Shown here: piece after piece, positions 43,501 to 54,700 of the stretch
Layout of the letters: every line of letters starts with the position of its first letter
Position numbering within the stretch: the stretch's first letter is position 1
Assembly (NCBI RefSeq): GCF_000003815.2
Contig: NC_049982.1
Span: 27,199,737-27,263,736, forward strand
Reading direction: 5' to 3'
DNA: 64,000 bases
From: Branchiostoma floridae
Taxonomy: Eukaryota > Chordata > Leptocardii > Amphioxiformes > Branchiostomatidae
Position numbers and translations under genes: made by a program
The notes under the pieces: generated by a model
The model's input: only the letters and a program-made list of their open reading frames with translations
Told to the model about the DNA's origin: nothing
Database searches by the model: none

Positions 43501-45757
43501 ATCATACAGTTAAAACTTAAAAGAATCAGTTTTGACAATTTACAAAGTGAAGAACCGCTAACAGTTTTCAGCATGCGTATTTCCTAACTTGGTCAGTCCC
43601 CTATTACTATTCGACCAGGTGGGATTCTGCTAGAGACTACAAAAACAACAGAACCAAGCGGTTAGCCTGCTAGAAATATCTATCTTTAAAGCTGTAACGC
43701 TAGTTCACCATTATCCGCGGGGTAACCTATATCCGTTATTAAAAAAGACAGCCTTAGGGCTGTCTAGTCAACGGACGGTGGTTACAAACTACAAATACTA
43801 GAGTTTGATATGGCAACGGATATAGGTTACTCCAATACTAAGAATATTGCGTGTTTGATGTAACAACGGATATAGGCTACCCGTGGATAAAGGTGAACTA
43901 GTATTATACAGAACTTGCACAATCACCTGGTGTACCGAAAGTGCGAAATGGAACGAAATGAAACTTTCCATTTCGTTCCATTTCGCACTTTTGGTACACC
44001 TATTTCGTACATTATCAAAGTTATTTTGTTGCTTTGTGTGTATTACCATTGAGTGTCCGAGCAGGAAGATCGGTACATCCGGGTATCGAGCTCGCATCAC
44101 GTCCACATGCTGAAGAATGTCTCTGGCGAGGATGTCGAAGTTTTCCACACACAGTCTCTCTCCTTCACTCTGGCCATGGCCAACTGGATTCAAATATATC
44201 ATATGGGAAAACGTTCACAGTGTTTACATTGAAGTCGTAGGAGAAATTTTAGTACCCGAAGCTCGAAGTCACAAAAAAATCATGATGTTTCACGTTTTGG
44301 CCAACATTATATCTTGATTTTACTTTACGTTTGGGACCGCATTGTTAGCAGCGACACCTACCTGCAGTGCGAAGTAGAACCAGTGAGTATTGCACAGAGG
44401 AAGGTGACAGACGGATGTGGTTGTATATGTTTTGATTGTGACTATTACAAGGATACCCGCGGCAAGTTTTTCATCACGCGTACGGTTTCAATGAAGACGA
44501 CATCACATCCATTTTATCTCATATGACGTCCAAATCTATTATTGAGAAGTAACTGCATGATAGTATGCATGATTAAAGTATGTATGTATGTATGTATGTT
44601 TACCGTGGTCATGCCCGAAGACTAAGAAGCCATGGTTGTTGAGAAGCTGCGCCAGTATGGGACCGAGGACTCCACAGTGACTTCCCCGTCCGTGAGACAA
44701 GAATAGCAAAGCTCTAGAAAGGGACAGAATGATAAGGATCTTAAACTATTATTGAAATATATACTATTATTAGAATATTTCACTATCCAAGAGACAGTCA
44801 GATATAAAGTATGAATAAACTAGCCATTCATCAGAGATTTATTACCTCCCTCCAAAAAAAAATAAGACTCAAAATAGAGGACAACACCACTTTTCCCTTG
44901 CATCAAATGCTATCTAATCAAGGCCACAGATTGTCCAGGACAAAATATACAAAAATCGGAAGTTTTTCTGCAGGGCAGGGTCAGTCCGCAAGAGGCCTAA
45001 TATCGACATCATCTACCCACATACTGAATATCAAAACAATCCATCCAGAGGTTCCAATGTTGTATCTGCGTCCCGGACACAAAACAAACAAACTGGCTTA
45101 TAATAGCAGTCTCTGTATTTGTGCTTTAGATAACAACATATGACCTTTGATCTCTTATATGTGTTTATCCACTAGATAATCCACCTTGTTGTATCATTAC
45201 AGACAGTTGTTACCCAGTTTCTGAGTAATGGGGATATTGTGCTCGAGGCACACGGGGCCCCCATTTTACGTCCCTCCCGAAAGACGTTGCAGTTCAAACC
45301 ATGGTACCGTTCCCCGGATTCAAACCGGGGTCTCCCCGTTCTGCTATGGTCATATTTCCAATCCGGTGCCGTAGCGAAGTTTGCGGAAACGTAAAACAAA
45401 AGTGTTTATCAAGAAATATACACAAATTATGCTCAGGAATAATTTCTTCATATCTTGTGTGTCTTGTGTGTCTTCCTTCCTGAATGCTGTCCGGCCGGGC
45501 CCCAGTATGAAAATACGACCGAAGCATTAACGTCTAATTGGAACATAGGAGCTCAACTCTGAAGCTGCTACCAGTTGAGATACAGACCAGAAAAGACTTA
45601 TGACCTTGATCGAAATGACGCACCTGAGTTTCTGGTTCGGTTCCCATGTCCTACAGTACAGGTACTGTCCGTCTGAGTTTACAATGTGCGGTACGGTACT
45701 GTAGCTCACACCCTGAGGCGTACAGCGGTCCGGATCTGTACCGGTTTCAGAGGCCAT
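37534..45757 (-). CDS. MGLL: Monoacylglycerol lipase (304 aa)
   Basis: Exons (minus): 45757-45624, 44713-44604, 44183-44047, 43441-43334, 42869-42780, 41729-41654, one of 40105-39966 or 38572-38433, then 37653-37534 (915 nt; human 303 aa). Diagnostic blocks: LPH-like [47 protein letters not shown] and FLLGHSMGG. The catalytic triad is visible: Ser126 in G-H-S-M-G across the exon 3/4 junction, Asp242 in [12 protein letters not shown], and His272 in [14 protein letters not shown], matching human S122, D239 and H269. Family knowledge: a membrane-associated alpha/beta hydrolase that releases fatty acid and glycerol from monoacylglycerols, including the endocannabinoid 2-AG. The Asp exon is present twice (see the 1533-bp duplication), and only one copy can be used in frame. 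Confidence 0.96.
37769..37943. mobile_element. Family B element, short copy
   Basis: GAGGCTCTGCTAGAACAGAC and CTGAGGTTTCCAC on the left face AAAACCTCAG and TATCAGCAGAACTTTA on the right, matching the ends of 11370-11970. The left breakpoint of the 1533-bp duplication falls inside it. Confidence 0.7.
38180..38414. mobile_element. Family A element (in duplication unit 1)
   Basis: TAACGCCAATTCACCTTTAT to GGTGAACTAGCGCTA with the usual internal fold. It ends 18 bases from the MGLL exon at 38433. Confidence 0.85.
38433..38572 (-). CDS. MGLL: MGLL catalytic-Asp exon, copy B
   Basis: 140 nt with an intact acceptor (TTCTACAG) and donor (GTGACTC). It encodes [20 protein letters not shown], then GGDDEVVD and on to QDKQIK. 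It enters in phase 1 and leaves in phase 0. Identical to copy A at 39966-40105. Splicing both copies in series would break the frame. Confidence 0.9.
39713..39947. mobile_element. Family A element (in duplication unit 2)
   Basis: Identical to 38180-38414 at an offset of 1533, so it was copied by the duplication and is not a separate insertion. Confidence 0.85.
39966..40105 (-). CDS. MGLL: MGLL catalytic-Asp exon, copy A
   Basis: The upstream copy of the 140-nt exon that carries Asp242, identical in sequence and splice sites to copy B. From the 41654 donor (phase 1) either copy restores the frame into the last exon at 37653. Confidence 0.93.
40885..41110. repeat. Interspersed repeat, diverged copy of 39053-39240
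   Basis: ATTATGCAAATTAGC, CATGATTAGC(A) and GATC-GTCAA-CC-TTTCC blocks follow in the same order as in the duplicated segment. The tail GGCTAGCCCCTGAGGCGTCG recurs in reverse near 30133-30166. Confidence 0.55.
41340..41634. repeat. AC/GC-rich 19-bp microsatellite
   Basis: Units of AACAACACACACGCACGCA with a variant (CTACGCACACGCACGCA) every second or third unit. It begins about 20 bases from the donor of the MGLL exon at 41654. Confidence 0.9.
41770..42307. mobile_element. TIR element (family D), about 530 bp
   Basis: GCAAGTAAATTTTATGGATG continuing ACATC on the left and GATGTCATCCATAAAATTTA continuing CTTGC on the right are exact inverted complements of about 25 bp. It sits in an MGLL intron. 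An exon-like open stretch inside it (41984-42079) does not fit the gene. Confidence 0.85.
43115..43240 (+). repeat. Dispersed repeat shared with 9610-9765
   Basis: GTGTCCTGCCACTTGCTACA, TAATGTAATCGAACA, GTGTCTGCTA and ACCATGGTGACAG follow the same order as in the zinc-finger intron. Confidence 0.55.
43695..43908. mobile_element. Family A element with doubled right end
   Basis: TAACGCTAGTTCACCATTAT at the left. At the right, CAACGGATATAGGTTACTCC and CAACGGATATAGGCTACCCG follow one another, so the terminal region is duplicated. Confidence 0.85.
43929..44000. repeat. Long hairpin
   Basis: GGTGTACCGAAAGTGCGAAA...CGAAATG faces CATTTCGTTCCATTTCGCAC...GGTACACC; about 32 bp arms around a short loop, just downstream of an MGLL exon. 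Confidence 0.85.
45218..45370 (-). repeat. SINE-like repeat with B-box-like head
   Basis: On the minus strand CCCCGGTTTGAATCCGGGG looks like a tRNA B-box arm. It is followed by GGGACGTAAAATGGGGGCCC, CTCGAG and CATTACTCAG. The latter blocks match the body of the SINE at 50346-50605. Confidence 0.5.
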
Positions 45758-47240
45758 TTTACGTCACACTGATTAAACATTAACGTGTTGACCTTTGTCA
45801 CTCATTCCACGGAGATCATGAGCTTACGGTCATACATAACAGCTGATTCAGTTCTTTTTACAACTAAACGTTTTCTTAAAAAAGGACATCTGAAATGTTG
45901 ATGACTTGACATTATGACATGAGAAACAAATGTACAGGATTGGAGCAAAAATATTGCGTCTTATTTTTGGAAATTAGACTTTGCGTATTATTTTTAGGGA
46001 CTACTGTATTTGGCCGTTTATGGTGTCCATTTTGAAGATGTAGCCATCTTGTTTTTTTTAACAAATTGTTCAGTCTGTCGATGATGAAGATCCATGGAAT
46101 AAAGTTCTTGTGGCCTTAGTATAGAAAACGTTTTTCTCCAAAATGTTCAATGTTGTAAATACGTAGACACAGCAGAAGTATTGTTTTTGTCCGAAATGGA
46201 GAATGTGTAACCTTTCTTTCAACGTGTTCAGATCAAAACAATAAGGAACCATATAATGTTAGCAATGATATGATTAGTCTCAATTGTACAAATGACTATG
46301 TTTGAAATCCAATGTGAGTAATTGTACCTTTAGCTCACGACGGCAAACTATTTGATTTGGTCCTCTGTCTCTGCTGATGTCGTTATATATTAAAATCACC
46401 TGATGTCGTGGTCTACAAGACAAAAGCAAACACTTGACCTCGTTGGTCACATTTTTGTTAAGAAACACTTATCAAAAAGAGAACGGGTGTGAGTGAATCA
46501 AAACCTAGTTCTTTGGCCACGCCTGGGTAAATTGCTGTCGTATTGAGGTCACCCGAGTTAGCGCCGAATGGCAGATCACTCTAGGACCTTACTGTTTCAG
46601 GAAGCCTACTTGTAATCTGCTTGTAATTCAGCCCCTGGCTGCGAAAAGGGTGTAGTCGACCCACCCAGTAACAGACCGACAGCTACAGGTAGCGAACTAC
46701 CGATACAGGGCAAACGCATCGATTTCATGTCGTGGGATTTTAATCCCTTCACCAATCCTGCCCTGTTACTGCTCTAGAAACCATACATGTCTGTTCAGAA
46801 TGACTCATTTTCCTGTACGCTACTCCCATGCGTTAAATATGCATCTATTTATTTATTCAATTCAGATCTGTACTCTTTAACCATGGTAACTCTCTCAGTG
46901 GCTAAGCACTGCATTCCATATACAGTGTTTGCATAGTTCAATAAATGTATATACATAACAAACAAAGACCATCATACAAAACAAAATCATATCCATGCTC
47001 TTAGTCGTTATCCGTACCATAAATCCTAAGATCAGGGGTCAGATGTCAGCATTGATGTTTTTAGAAGTTTCTTTATAAAGAGTGGTCAGTTGTGGTCACT
47101 CTAACGGAAAATGCACCTCTGTATGCAAATTTCATTCAGCCAGATTCGAGTCTGACTTTAGGAAGCTGCAATGATATATTTGTATTGTACCAAGTTGCAT
47201 AGAAGTGAAACGTTCTATCAAATGTTTGGCCGGGAATGTA
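45758..47240. other. Upstream of MGLL, unassigned
   Basis: Probably contains the MGLL promoter at its left edge. I recognise no gene, and no core promoter motif stands out. Confidence 0.4.
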
Positions 47241-48124
47241 ACATGCATTGGCATAATACCGGCCATAAGCCTTATACCGGTCGATTAAAAATAGTGGAAC
47301 TTAAAGAGATCTACACATGCAACAATAGTTATTTCTGAGGTATGCACACTTCAGACATCTAGGTGTCCAATACATAATTTACAAAGCATCGATAACAATA
47401 CATTCGAAGACAAAAGGCCTAAAGTTTTCAGGTCATTTTCGGGGCAGGCGAACTCGTCGTGGGACAAACACACTGTCACGTTCATCGCCAGATTTGTAGA
47501 TAATAATCACATGTGCTCACGGCACAAGACGAGCATGATTCAACAGCAATCTTGAATTTCTTTTGGTGACCTACAACTCGTGTAAAAGTGTGAGGAACCG
47601 TTGCATTATCGCCCGGATCTACGGCTGAATGGGTCAAATTGAACGTACGCCGCCATTTTCCCGCCATTTTTAATGCTACGGCCAGCAGTAAAGTTTTACG
47701 TCATAGCGGTTGTGACGGACCAAAATTAAATGAAAATTCTTGTCAGTATACGCCCATTTTCTCATGACTTTTTGTATGCTCATGCAGATTTTTGTTTTGT
47801 GCAACTACTAACAGGAAAGAAAGGAACAACAGAGGATGTATAAAGGTACATAGCGGCAGTTAATTGTGCCGTGTTTCGTTCGGCCGGTATAGTGCACTCC
47901 CTTCCAACCACGCGCCCGTTCTCCGTGCAATTCCGCGGTGTGTTCCAATTACGATATTATGTTTTTAGCAGGACCAGAGAGACAAAATAATTTACACAGA
48001 AGAAGTGGCAAAGGTAAGCTGTAACAGCAACATGTAACTGGAGAAAATGATGCGTTGATCATTTGCCAAATTAGCATTGCTTGAGAAATTGCAGTAAACC
48101 GACCGGTATTATGCCAATGGATGT
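47241..48124 (-). mobile_element. 884-bp TIR element with small ORF (family E), copy 2
   Basis: Same ends as 32290-33168 (ACATGCATTGGCATAATACC and its complement), with TA on both sides. Its ORF on the minus strand (47667-47482) starts MAGKWRR, keeps [17 protein letters not shown] and [15 protein letters not shown], and has the same length, 61 codons. Confidence 0.85.
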
Positions 48125-48594
48125 TATATCAAGGACGCAAAATGGTAAGGAAAATACTCAGCAAAATAACAACAAAACATGAATCAGTATGACGTAGGTG
48201 CGTGGGATTTTTACACACGGATATTCACTGCTGCACGGAGTTCCACGACCCCATACCTTCGCCAAATGATCCTAACCTTTACAACTGCTGTACTAATTGT
48301 GTTTGTCATTAATCATGCAAATATGGTCCTTATTTGCATAGATTATTTCAGTTGATCATCTCCTCCACCAGATACCAGACGTACACAATCTATGTTAAGA
48401 AAAAAGGCTTTTATCGCATTTCCTGATAATTTATGCAAATGAGGATCTCAGAACAGCAGTTTTTTAAAATTCTAGATCATGTGAAGATAAACATTAAACA
48501 TTATATTTCAAATGCTGCATTTCTAGCTGTTTACCATTCCTTGTAAAAGGTATGAGGAAAAATGGACAGGTGAGCATGATTTTCCTGCAGGTGG

Positions 48595-48600
48595 TTTATT
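48595..48600 (-). terminator. Polyadenylation signal of the EGF/CTLD gene
   Basis: AATAAA on the minus strand about 140 bases beyond the proposed stop codon at 48738. Confidence 0.5.
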
Positions 48601-48737
48601 GATGTAACGTATTCTATTTCCATGCGGTGCTTCTATCTCTGGTTAGACTCTAAATCAGGCAAAAACGCTAAATTTCAAGGCGTGCATAAAGCAGCCATTG
48701 GCTGGTCGTCGTCAAGCCGGAGGCCCTGGTTGTGACG

Positions 48738-51700
48738 TCACTCAGGCCTGCATGAAAAGGCCGCCACGCCTTCAGGGGTGCAGTTCAAGCCATCCGGACA
48801 GGAGGCGCTGCTGCACTGGTAAGGCAGCCCCCGGGTGGTGGTAGATGCACACAGTGCTCATAAGGGTGAATTTGTTGATATTTTGTCATACAAAGGTGAA
48901 TGTTGTCGATGGGTACTGTACGTTACAGTATGTGCTAAGAGAATTATGTGTAAATGAAGAAAAAAAATTAATGTAACATTTTTAGAAAAGTTTAAAGGAC
49001 TGGCTACATGGAGTCATGCCATCACATGTATTTATAAATAGCTTACCATTCATATGACTATTCATGTCGAGTGATTTGCAAAGCTACTTGAAAATGATAA
49101 TGCTATCGAAATATTATTAGAAATGGCATTAGAAACTAAATTATTCTGAACACTGATATATGTAACAACTATCATAGTATGTAATGAACGTTTACTCACG
49201 AACGCAGACGAAGTAGAAGGTAAAGTCCTGGCAGACGAATCCAAGAGGACACTGGACTTGGGAACACCAATCCGTTTCTGTATAATGATGATGATGATGA
49301 TGATAATGATAATGATGATAATAATAATGATAATGATAACAATAATGATGATGATGGTGATGATGATGCTGATAATAATAATAATACTAAGTCTGGTAGA
49401 GACTACATTAGAAGTGGGCAGTCAATCGCCTGTACGTAGTAGACACCCTGAGAACGATTACTCAAGAGTTACCGAAACGCCAACCAACGGTTTTCCACAG
49501 GCCTTGTTACAAGAACCATATTCCTGTCACACCAACCTGATTCGCAGTGGTCTCCTTGGTAACCGATCGGGCATTGACAGGTGTAGGAGTTGATGTTGTC
49601 ATGGCAACTCCCGCCATTTTGGCACGGGCCGGAGGCACACTCGTCGATGTCTATGGAAATGCATATAAGAACAGGGTTGTCATTAAAATGCGTGTCATAA
49701 AACAACAGCTAGGGGCATCTAGTGTATGTACGTATCGAGTTGAGTATGAATGATCGTATGAAAGCATATAAACAAAGATATAAGAGTATGACAACTGCCG
49801 GATATGGCCAACATTTGAAGGAAATGTCTAATAGATTACTTTGAAAATTTCCATTATATATTAACCTTAGCATCAGGAATCTTGTCTATTGTGGTTGTTA
49901 TGTTCATGTCTTTGTGTGGTCACAGCATGCAGGTTTAGCACTTTTTCCGCAGTATTTCACCTTAGAGGGGCGAAATTCAGTCCAGAATGGCATACTTATG
50001 TCTGCAATACAGCCTATATAGTATACGCAGAATCCCAACTGCAGCCTCATTCTGGTGCCATGACCTCGGATGACCCCGGGAAATCCAACATGGCCGCCAT
50101 AATTGGAATTAACTCTATTGCACGATTTGTTCCTGAAGTGTTATCTTTTACGGAAGAGAGAGAATTTACTGAACGTGCGATTCCAGGAAGCACTGTGTAT
50201 CTTGAGAACTACAGCAGTACTTACCTATCTCACAAGTCTTCCCGTCCAACCCGGCAGGACAGTCGCAGAAGGCGGCAGAGTCGTTGAAGCAGGACGTGCA
50301 GACGCCGCCGTTCTGGCAGATGTTCTGCCCGCAGGGTTTCAGGTCTGAAATTATTATTATCATTATTATCGGGTGTATTTGCAGCCAGTAGGTACCCATT
50401 GTGTTGAGTAATGAGGCTGATTAACGTGGTCGAGACAGCTCCTCGAGCACCGGACCCCCGTTTTACGTCCCTCGATTTCGTGGAATGTTTCGTGAGACTA
50501 CAGCATCTGGTCGTACTTGGTTGGTCTCCCATCCAAGAACTATTATTGAAAATAACCAGACTACGCATTGCTTAACTTCCGAGATCGAGGGATCGGGTGT
50601 ACCAAAGTCAAAGTTGCCCGTACAAATTGCAGATGCTTAGGGGTGGTGTCCATCTCCATTTCTGTAGCCCTTGGGCCACACATTTGTGTAAGTCACTACG
50701 GCAGGGGGCTAGTCCGCTGGTAGTGATGTGTGTTTAACTCCCATACTCTGTCCCAAATGCTGAATGCCAAGCAGAGAAAGCAGCATGTACCATTTTTTAA
50801 GTCTTTGGTATGACTCGGCCGGGGATCGAACTCGCGACCTACCGAATGCAAGGCGAACACTACACACTCGGCCTTTGCACCGGACATTATTACATCTACC
50901 AAATAATTTTTCGCTGTCAGTTAGTAATAAGCTGATTCATGGTCTACGACTTTACTCATTCGCAGTTCAGACAGTAAAACACCTTATTCTGGTAACTATG
51001 AAATCTTACAGCTTACAATTTCCTCATTGCCGTTTTGTCCGAACTCATTCTATTTTTCTGTCATTCCAGCTGACAGTCAAATGTTCATTGGTAACATATA
51101 ATAATAATATAACCATTGCGGATTTTGCTTTCGACTTAAGTGTTGTCGTTGTCATTATTCCATCATTTCTTTTTCATTCTGAGTAGTGTTTTTGTGTGAA
51201 TTTTACTAAATTAGGTGCAAAACACAAACTTGATTTACCATCCTGGCAGACGTAGTTGTGCTGCTCCGTGCACGGTGCTGTCTTGGCCAGGAAGCTGTCC
51301 GAGCTGTCCAGGAGAACACACAGGTCATCACAGGGAGCGGCGGGTTCACTGGCAGACCACTGCAGGGGGACTGGTGGATGGTGAACAAAATTTCATGATT
51401 ATTATCCACGTATAAGACTAGAAATGGCCGTTTTTGTGATGGTTTACAGTTCTTCTGGTTTTCTAAAGAAACAAAAAAAGGGTCATTGACTGCCATTTGT
51501 ATCCCACCTTGCTTACAAAATGTTGTACAGAAAAGATTGTAACAAACGTTACCATTGTTTGAAGCTTTCTAAGCATTCTGTCTGACCCGGTGCAAACATG
51601 CTGCCCACTTTTTAAATGTCCCTAGGGGCGTCATCTTATGCCTAAATGATGTTGCCAATGATGTTAACATTTTTTAAGAAAAAGGGTTAAGTTTAATGTT

Positions 51701-54700
51701 GTAGCAAACGTAACCGGTAACGTTTGTTACCTGCTCTGTAATGCATTACCGATGGGACCGAAAATAATACGTTGCCATTTTTGGCTATGGTTAAAAGAGG
51801 AATTTTTCCTAAACAACCAGGTAGTTTTCACTGAAAATAAAGCCGATTTATTTTTTGACCAAAAAAATGCCATTTTCGACATTTCAATGAGAACGAGTGT
51901 TATACGGCCAGTGGGCTTCAATTTGAAGTACCTGATAAAGGAGCCCCGTGACTGTAGAGAAACACCGCCGGTGCTGTTTTGAAGGCCAGCCAGTTCGACA
52001 CGCCGGAGGTAGCCGCGACCTTGTCAGCGAGGAAACTTTGCTGCTGCTGGTCTGTTATATCCACCAGGTGACCGTCCTGAGCTCGGCAGGCTCGGGCCGC
52101 GTCAAGGTGGGCAGCAGCGGTGGGGGAGAACTGGTAACATTCTCCGGCAAAGATCACTGGAATTTGTGAAAAAGAAAAGTTAACAGACATTTCATTTCAA
52201 TTCAATTTACTGTACTCATATAGTAAGGTTCTAACACGACCAGGATTGTACTCACTTGTAGTCTTGCTGCTTAACATATGGCCGATGAAGGTGGCGCTGT
52301 AGCAGCAAGAATGCCGCCCCAAACGCATTCTCCTACGCAAAGGAACCACAGTCGTGTCAAAACTTACTGTGTTTACGTCTGCTACCTTGTGCACTCAGAC
52401 CAGTTAGGGACCGGCCTACTTATAAATATTAATGAGCTTGCCCTTATATGGGCAGTCAGCCGTTGGGGATCGGGCATAGGAGGATGGAGCCATGTGATAC
52501 GTAACATGATTGGCTGATAGCTTCCCAGCGGCCTTTGCGAGACAGCTTGCGACAACAACAAGCCCAAGAAAGGCCTATTCTCTGATTGGTTGACAGCTTG
52601 TTTGTGGCGACAATCATAATAACCACTGATAGGGCATGAGATAGCAGGGCCCCATAGGCTAATGCCGTTGGGGACCGAGCGTTAGGACCGGGCGTTAGGA
52701 GGATGCCCCAAACGTGGCTCAGTTTGTATCCCCCCTCGTCTCTGTTCATGACTGGAGCTGAGCCACGTTTGGGACGGCATTTTTGCTGCTGCAGCGCCAC
52801 CTACATCGGCTATAAATATAAGCAAAAGAATCAGATCCAGCCATTCTAACCCTGATGATGGTGTCTGACAGACATCGAAACGTTGGAAGGGAGTCCGATT
52901 CTGGTTGTGTTTTGAAGAACCTTACTATATGAGTAATTTACCAACCTGATGTAACTATAAACGGATCAATTCACCTGTAACGTTATAGAGAAGGTAAGTT
53001 ATGAAACAATAACAATAAAAGAAAACATGGCTGGGGTGGATGGACAGAAACCTTCAAGTTGTCTTTCGTTTTGTGGGCCGCCCTCAAACTTGAGAATAAT
53101 ATTGCAATTAGATGTTCAGAATTCGCTTTATTGTTGCGCACCTGTTATAAGATGTAACCCTAAGTAAAGGAGACCTGAAGGTGGACCTCAAAATTCTTCG
53201 TCTTCTTCTTTTAACCTCATTAGGCTAAGGGCTACAAGCACGGTACGTAAGGCGTATACAGGACTGTAAGTTTTGATTCACTCACACCGGGAAGGTTCCC
53301 TATACTCTTTCCGATACGTCTGGCGGGTTCTATTACGCGCGTGGGATTTTAAAGGTCCATCCAGATGAAAGTCAGTATCAACATAGGACTTAAAGAACGA
53401 TATTTTGGGGAAAGAGATGTCTGGAAGGAGAGGGTGGACTTGGTCCGGGCAAGCAGCCCGCAATGATGATGATGATGATGATCAACATACACATCGCTGT
53501 TTGCTATGTTGCTGTTCGGGTGAAAGCAAAAGAAAACCTTACCGTATGGCCGATAAATATCCTACCCGTTTCACAGTTCTTCCCGGTGACATCTTCAGGA
53601 CAGGCACAGCTGTAGCCGTTCACGTGATCGAGGCAGGTCCCTCCCAGCCAACAAGGGTTGCTCGCACACTCGTCTATGTCTGAATTATAGTAAATAAAGA
53701 CTCAAAGATGATTCCAGAATCTGATGAACCATAACATTAGAAGCGTCTTACGCAGTTACCATGTCAACCGATGTAAATGATTAGAACCTAGGATGTGCAC
53801 AATCGTTGATGTCAGCTTATACTTGCATATGTTGCTTTAACAGAAAAGCGCTCGCTGACCTTGATCACAGTTGTGTCCGGTCCAGCCGTCCTCACAGGTA
53901 CACGTCGAACCGTCTGTACACGTTCCGTGGACACAGACACACGCAGGGGCTGGAGACAGAGATGTGTAACACTAGTTCACCTTTATCCGCGGGGTAACCT
54001 ATATCCGTTGCTTTTTTTAAAATGGGGTATTTAGGGGCACTATGTCGACGGACGGTGGTTTCAAAGTACAATATATTAAAAACATTGCATTTTGATTAAA
54101 CAACGGATTTAGGTTACCCCGATATTTAACACCATTGCAGTTTGATATAAAAACGGATATAGGTTATCCCGCGGATAAAGGTGAACTAGCGTTACATCAA
54201 GTTTGTCATTGGCTTCGAGAAGGAAACGAAACGAAGCACAAGATGCAGACTGGGACGGATCTTCAGTGCTGTCTACTGCTGTATGTTTCACCACTCCTAG
54301 CCCCGTCCAATTTCTGCCAAGTCATCATCAATTATTGTTATTTCCTTAGTAATTCAAATTTCATGCGTCTTCTGACCTTACATGTCGGATCATAACCCCC
54401 ACCCCACCCCGAAAAAGGGTGAAAAAAGAGAAGTTGACAGCGTCTTTTGACACGACATCGAGGCTTCATCCTCACCTGCACACAGCGCGTACATGTCGTT
54501 GTAGTTTCCTCCTTGCAGGCCTGTGGTCTGAGTGTCGTAATCCACTCCGTACGCACCGTACAAGCTCCAGCCAGGGATGTACACAAAGGTGTCATCAAGC
54601 GGCTGACACTGACTGCCAGCCCCGTCCGTGTGTCCACACAGCTCACTCGAGAGAGCCCCGAGCGTTGTACATTCGGCATGGTGAAACGTGATGCAGTCTG

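Noticed and set aside
43798-44202. MGLL-like frame beginning 20 bases upstream of the exon at 44183 and running past its donor
   Set aside because: Only 44183-44047 is exon; the extension on either side is intron, including a long hairpin.
52852-52881. Hammerhead ribozyme as a firm annotation
   Set aside because: The CTGATGA and GAAAC blocks and a stem II are present, but stem III and a cleavage site are not visible, so it is kept only as a low-confidence finding.
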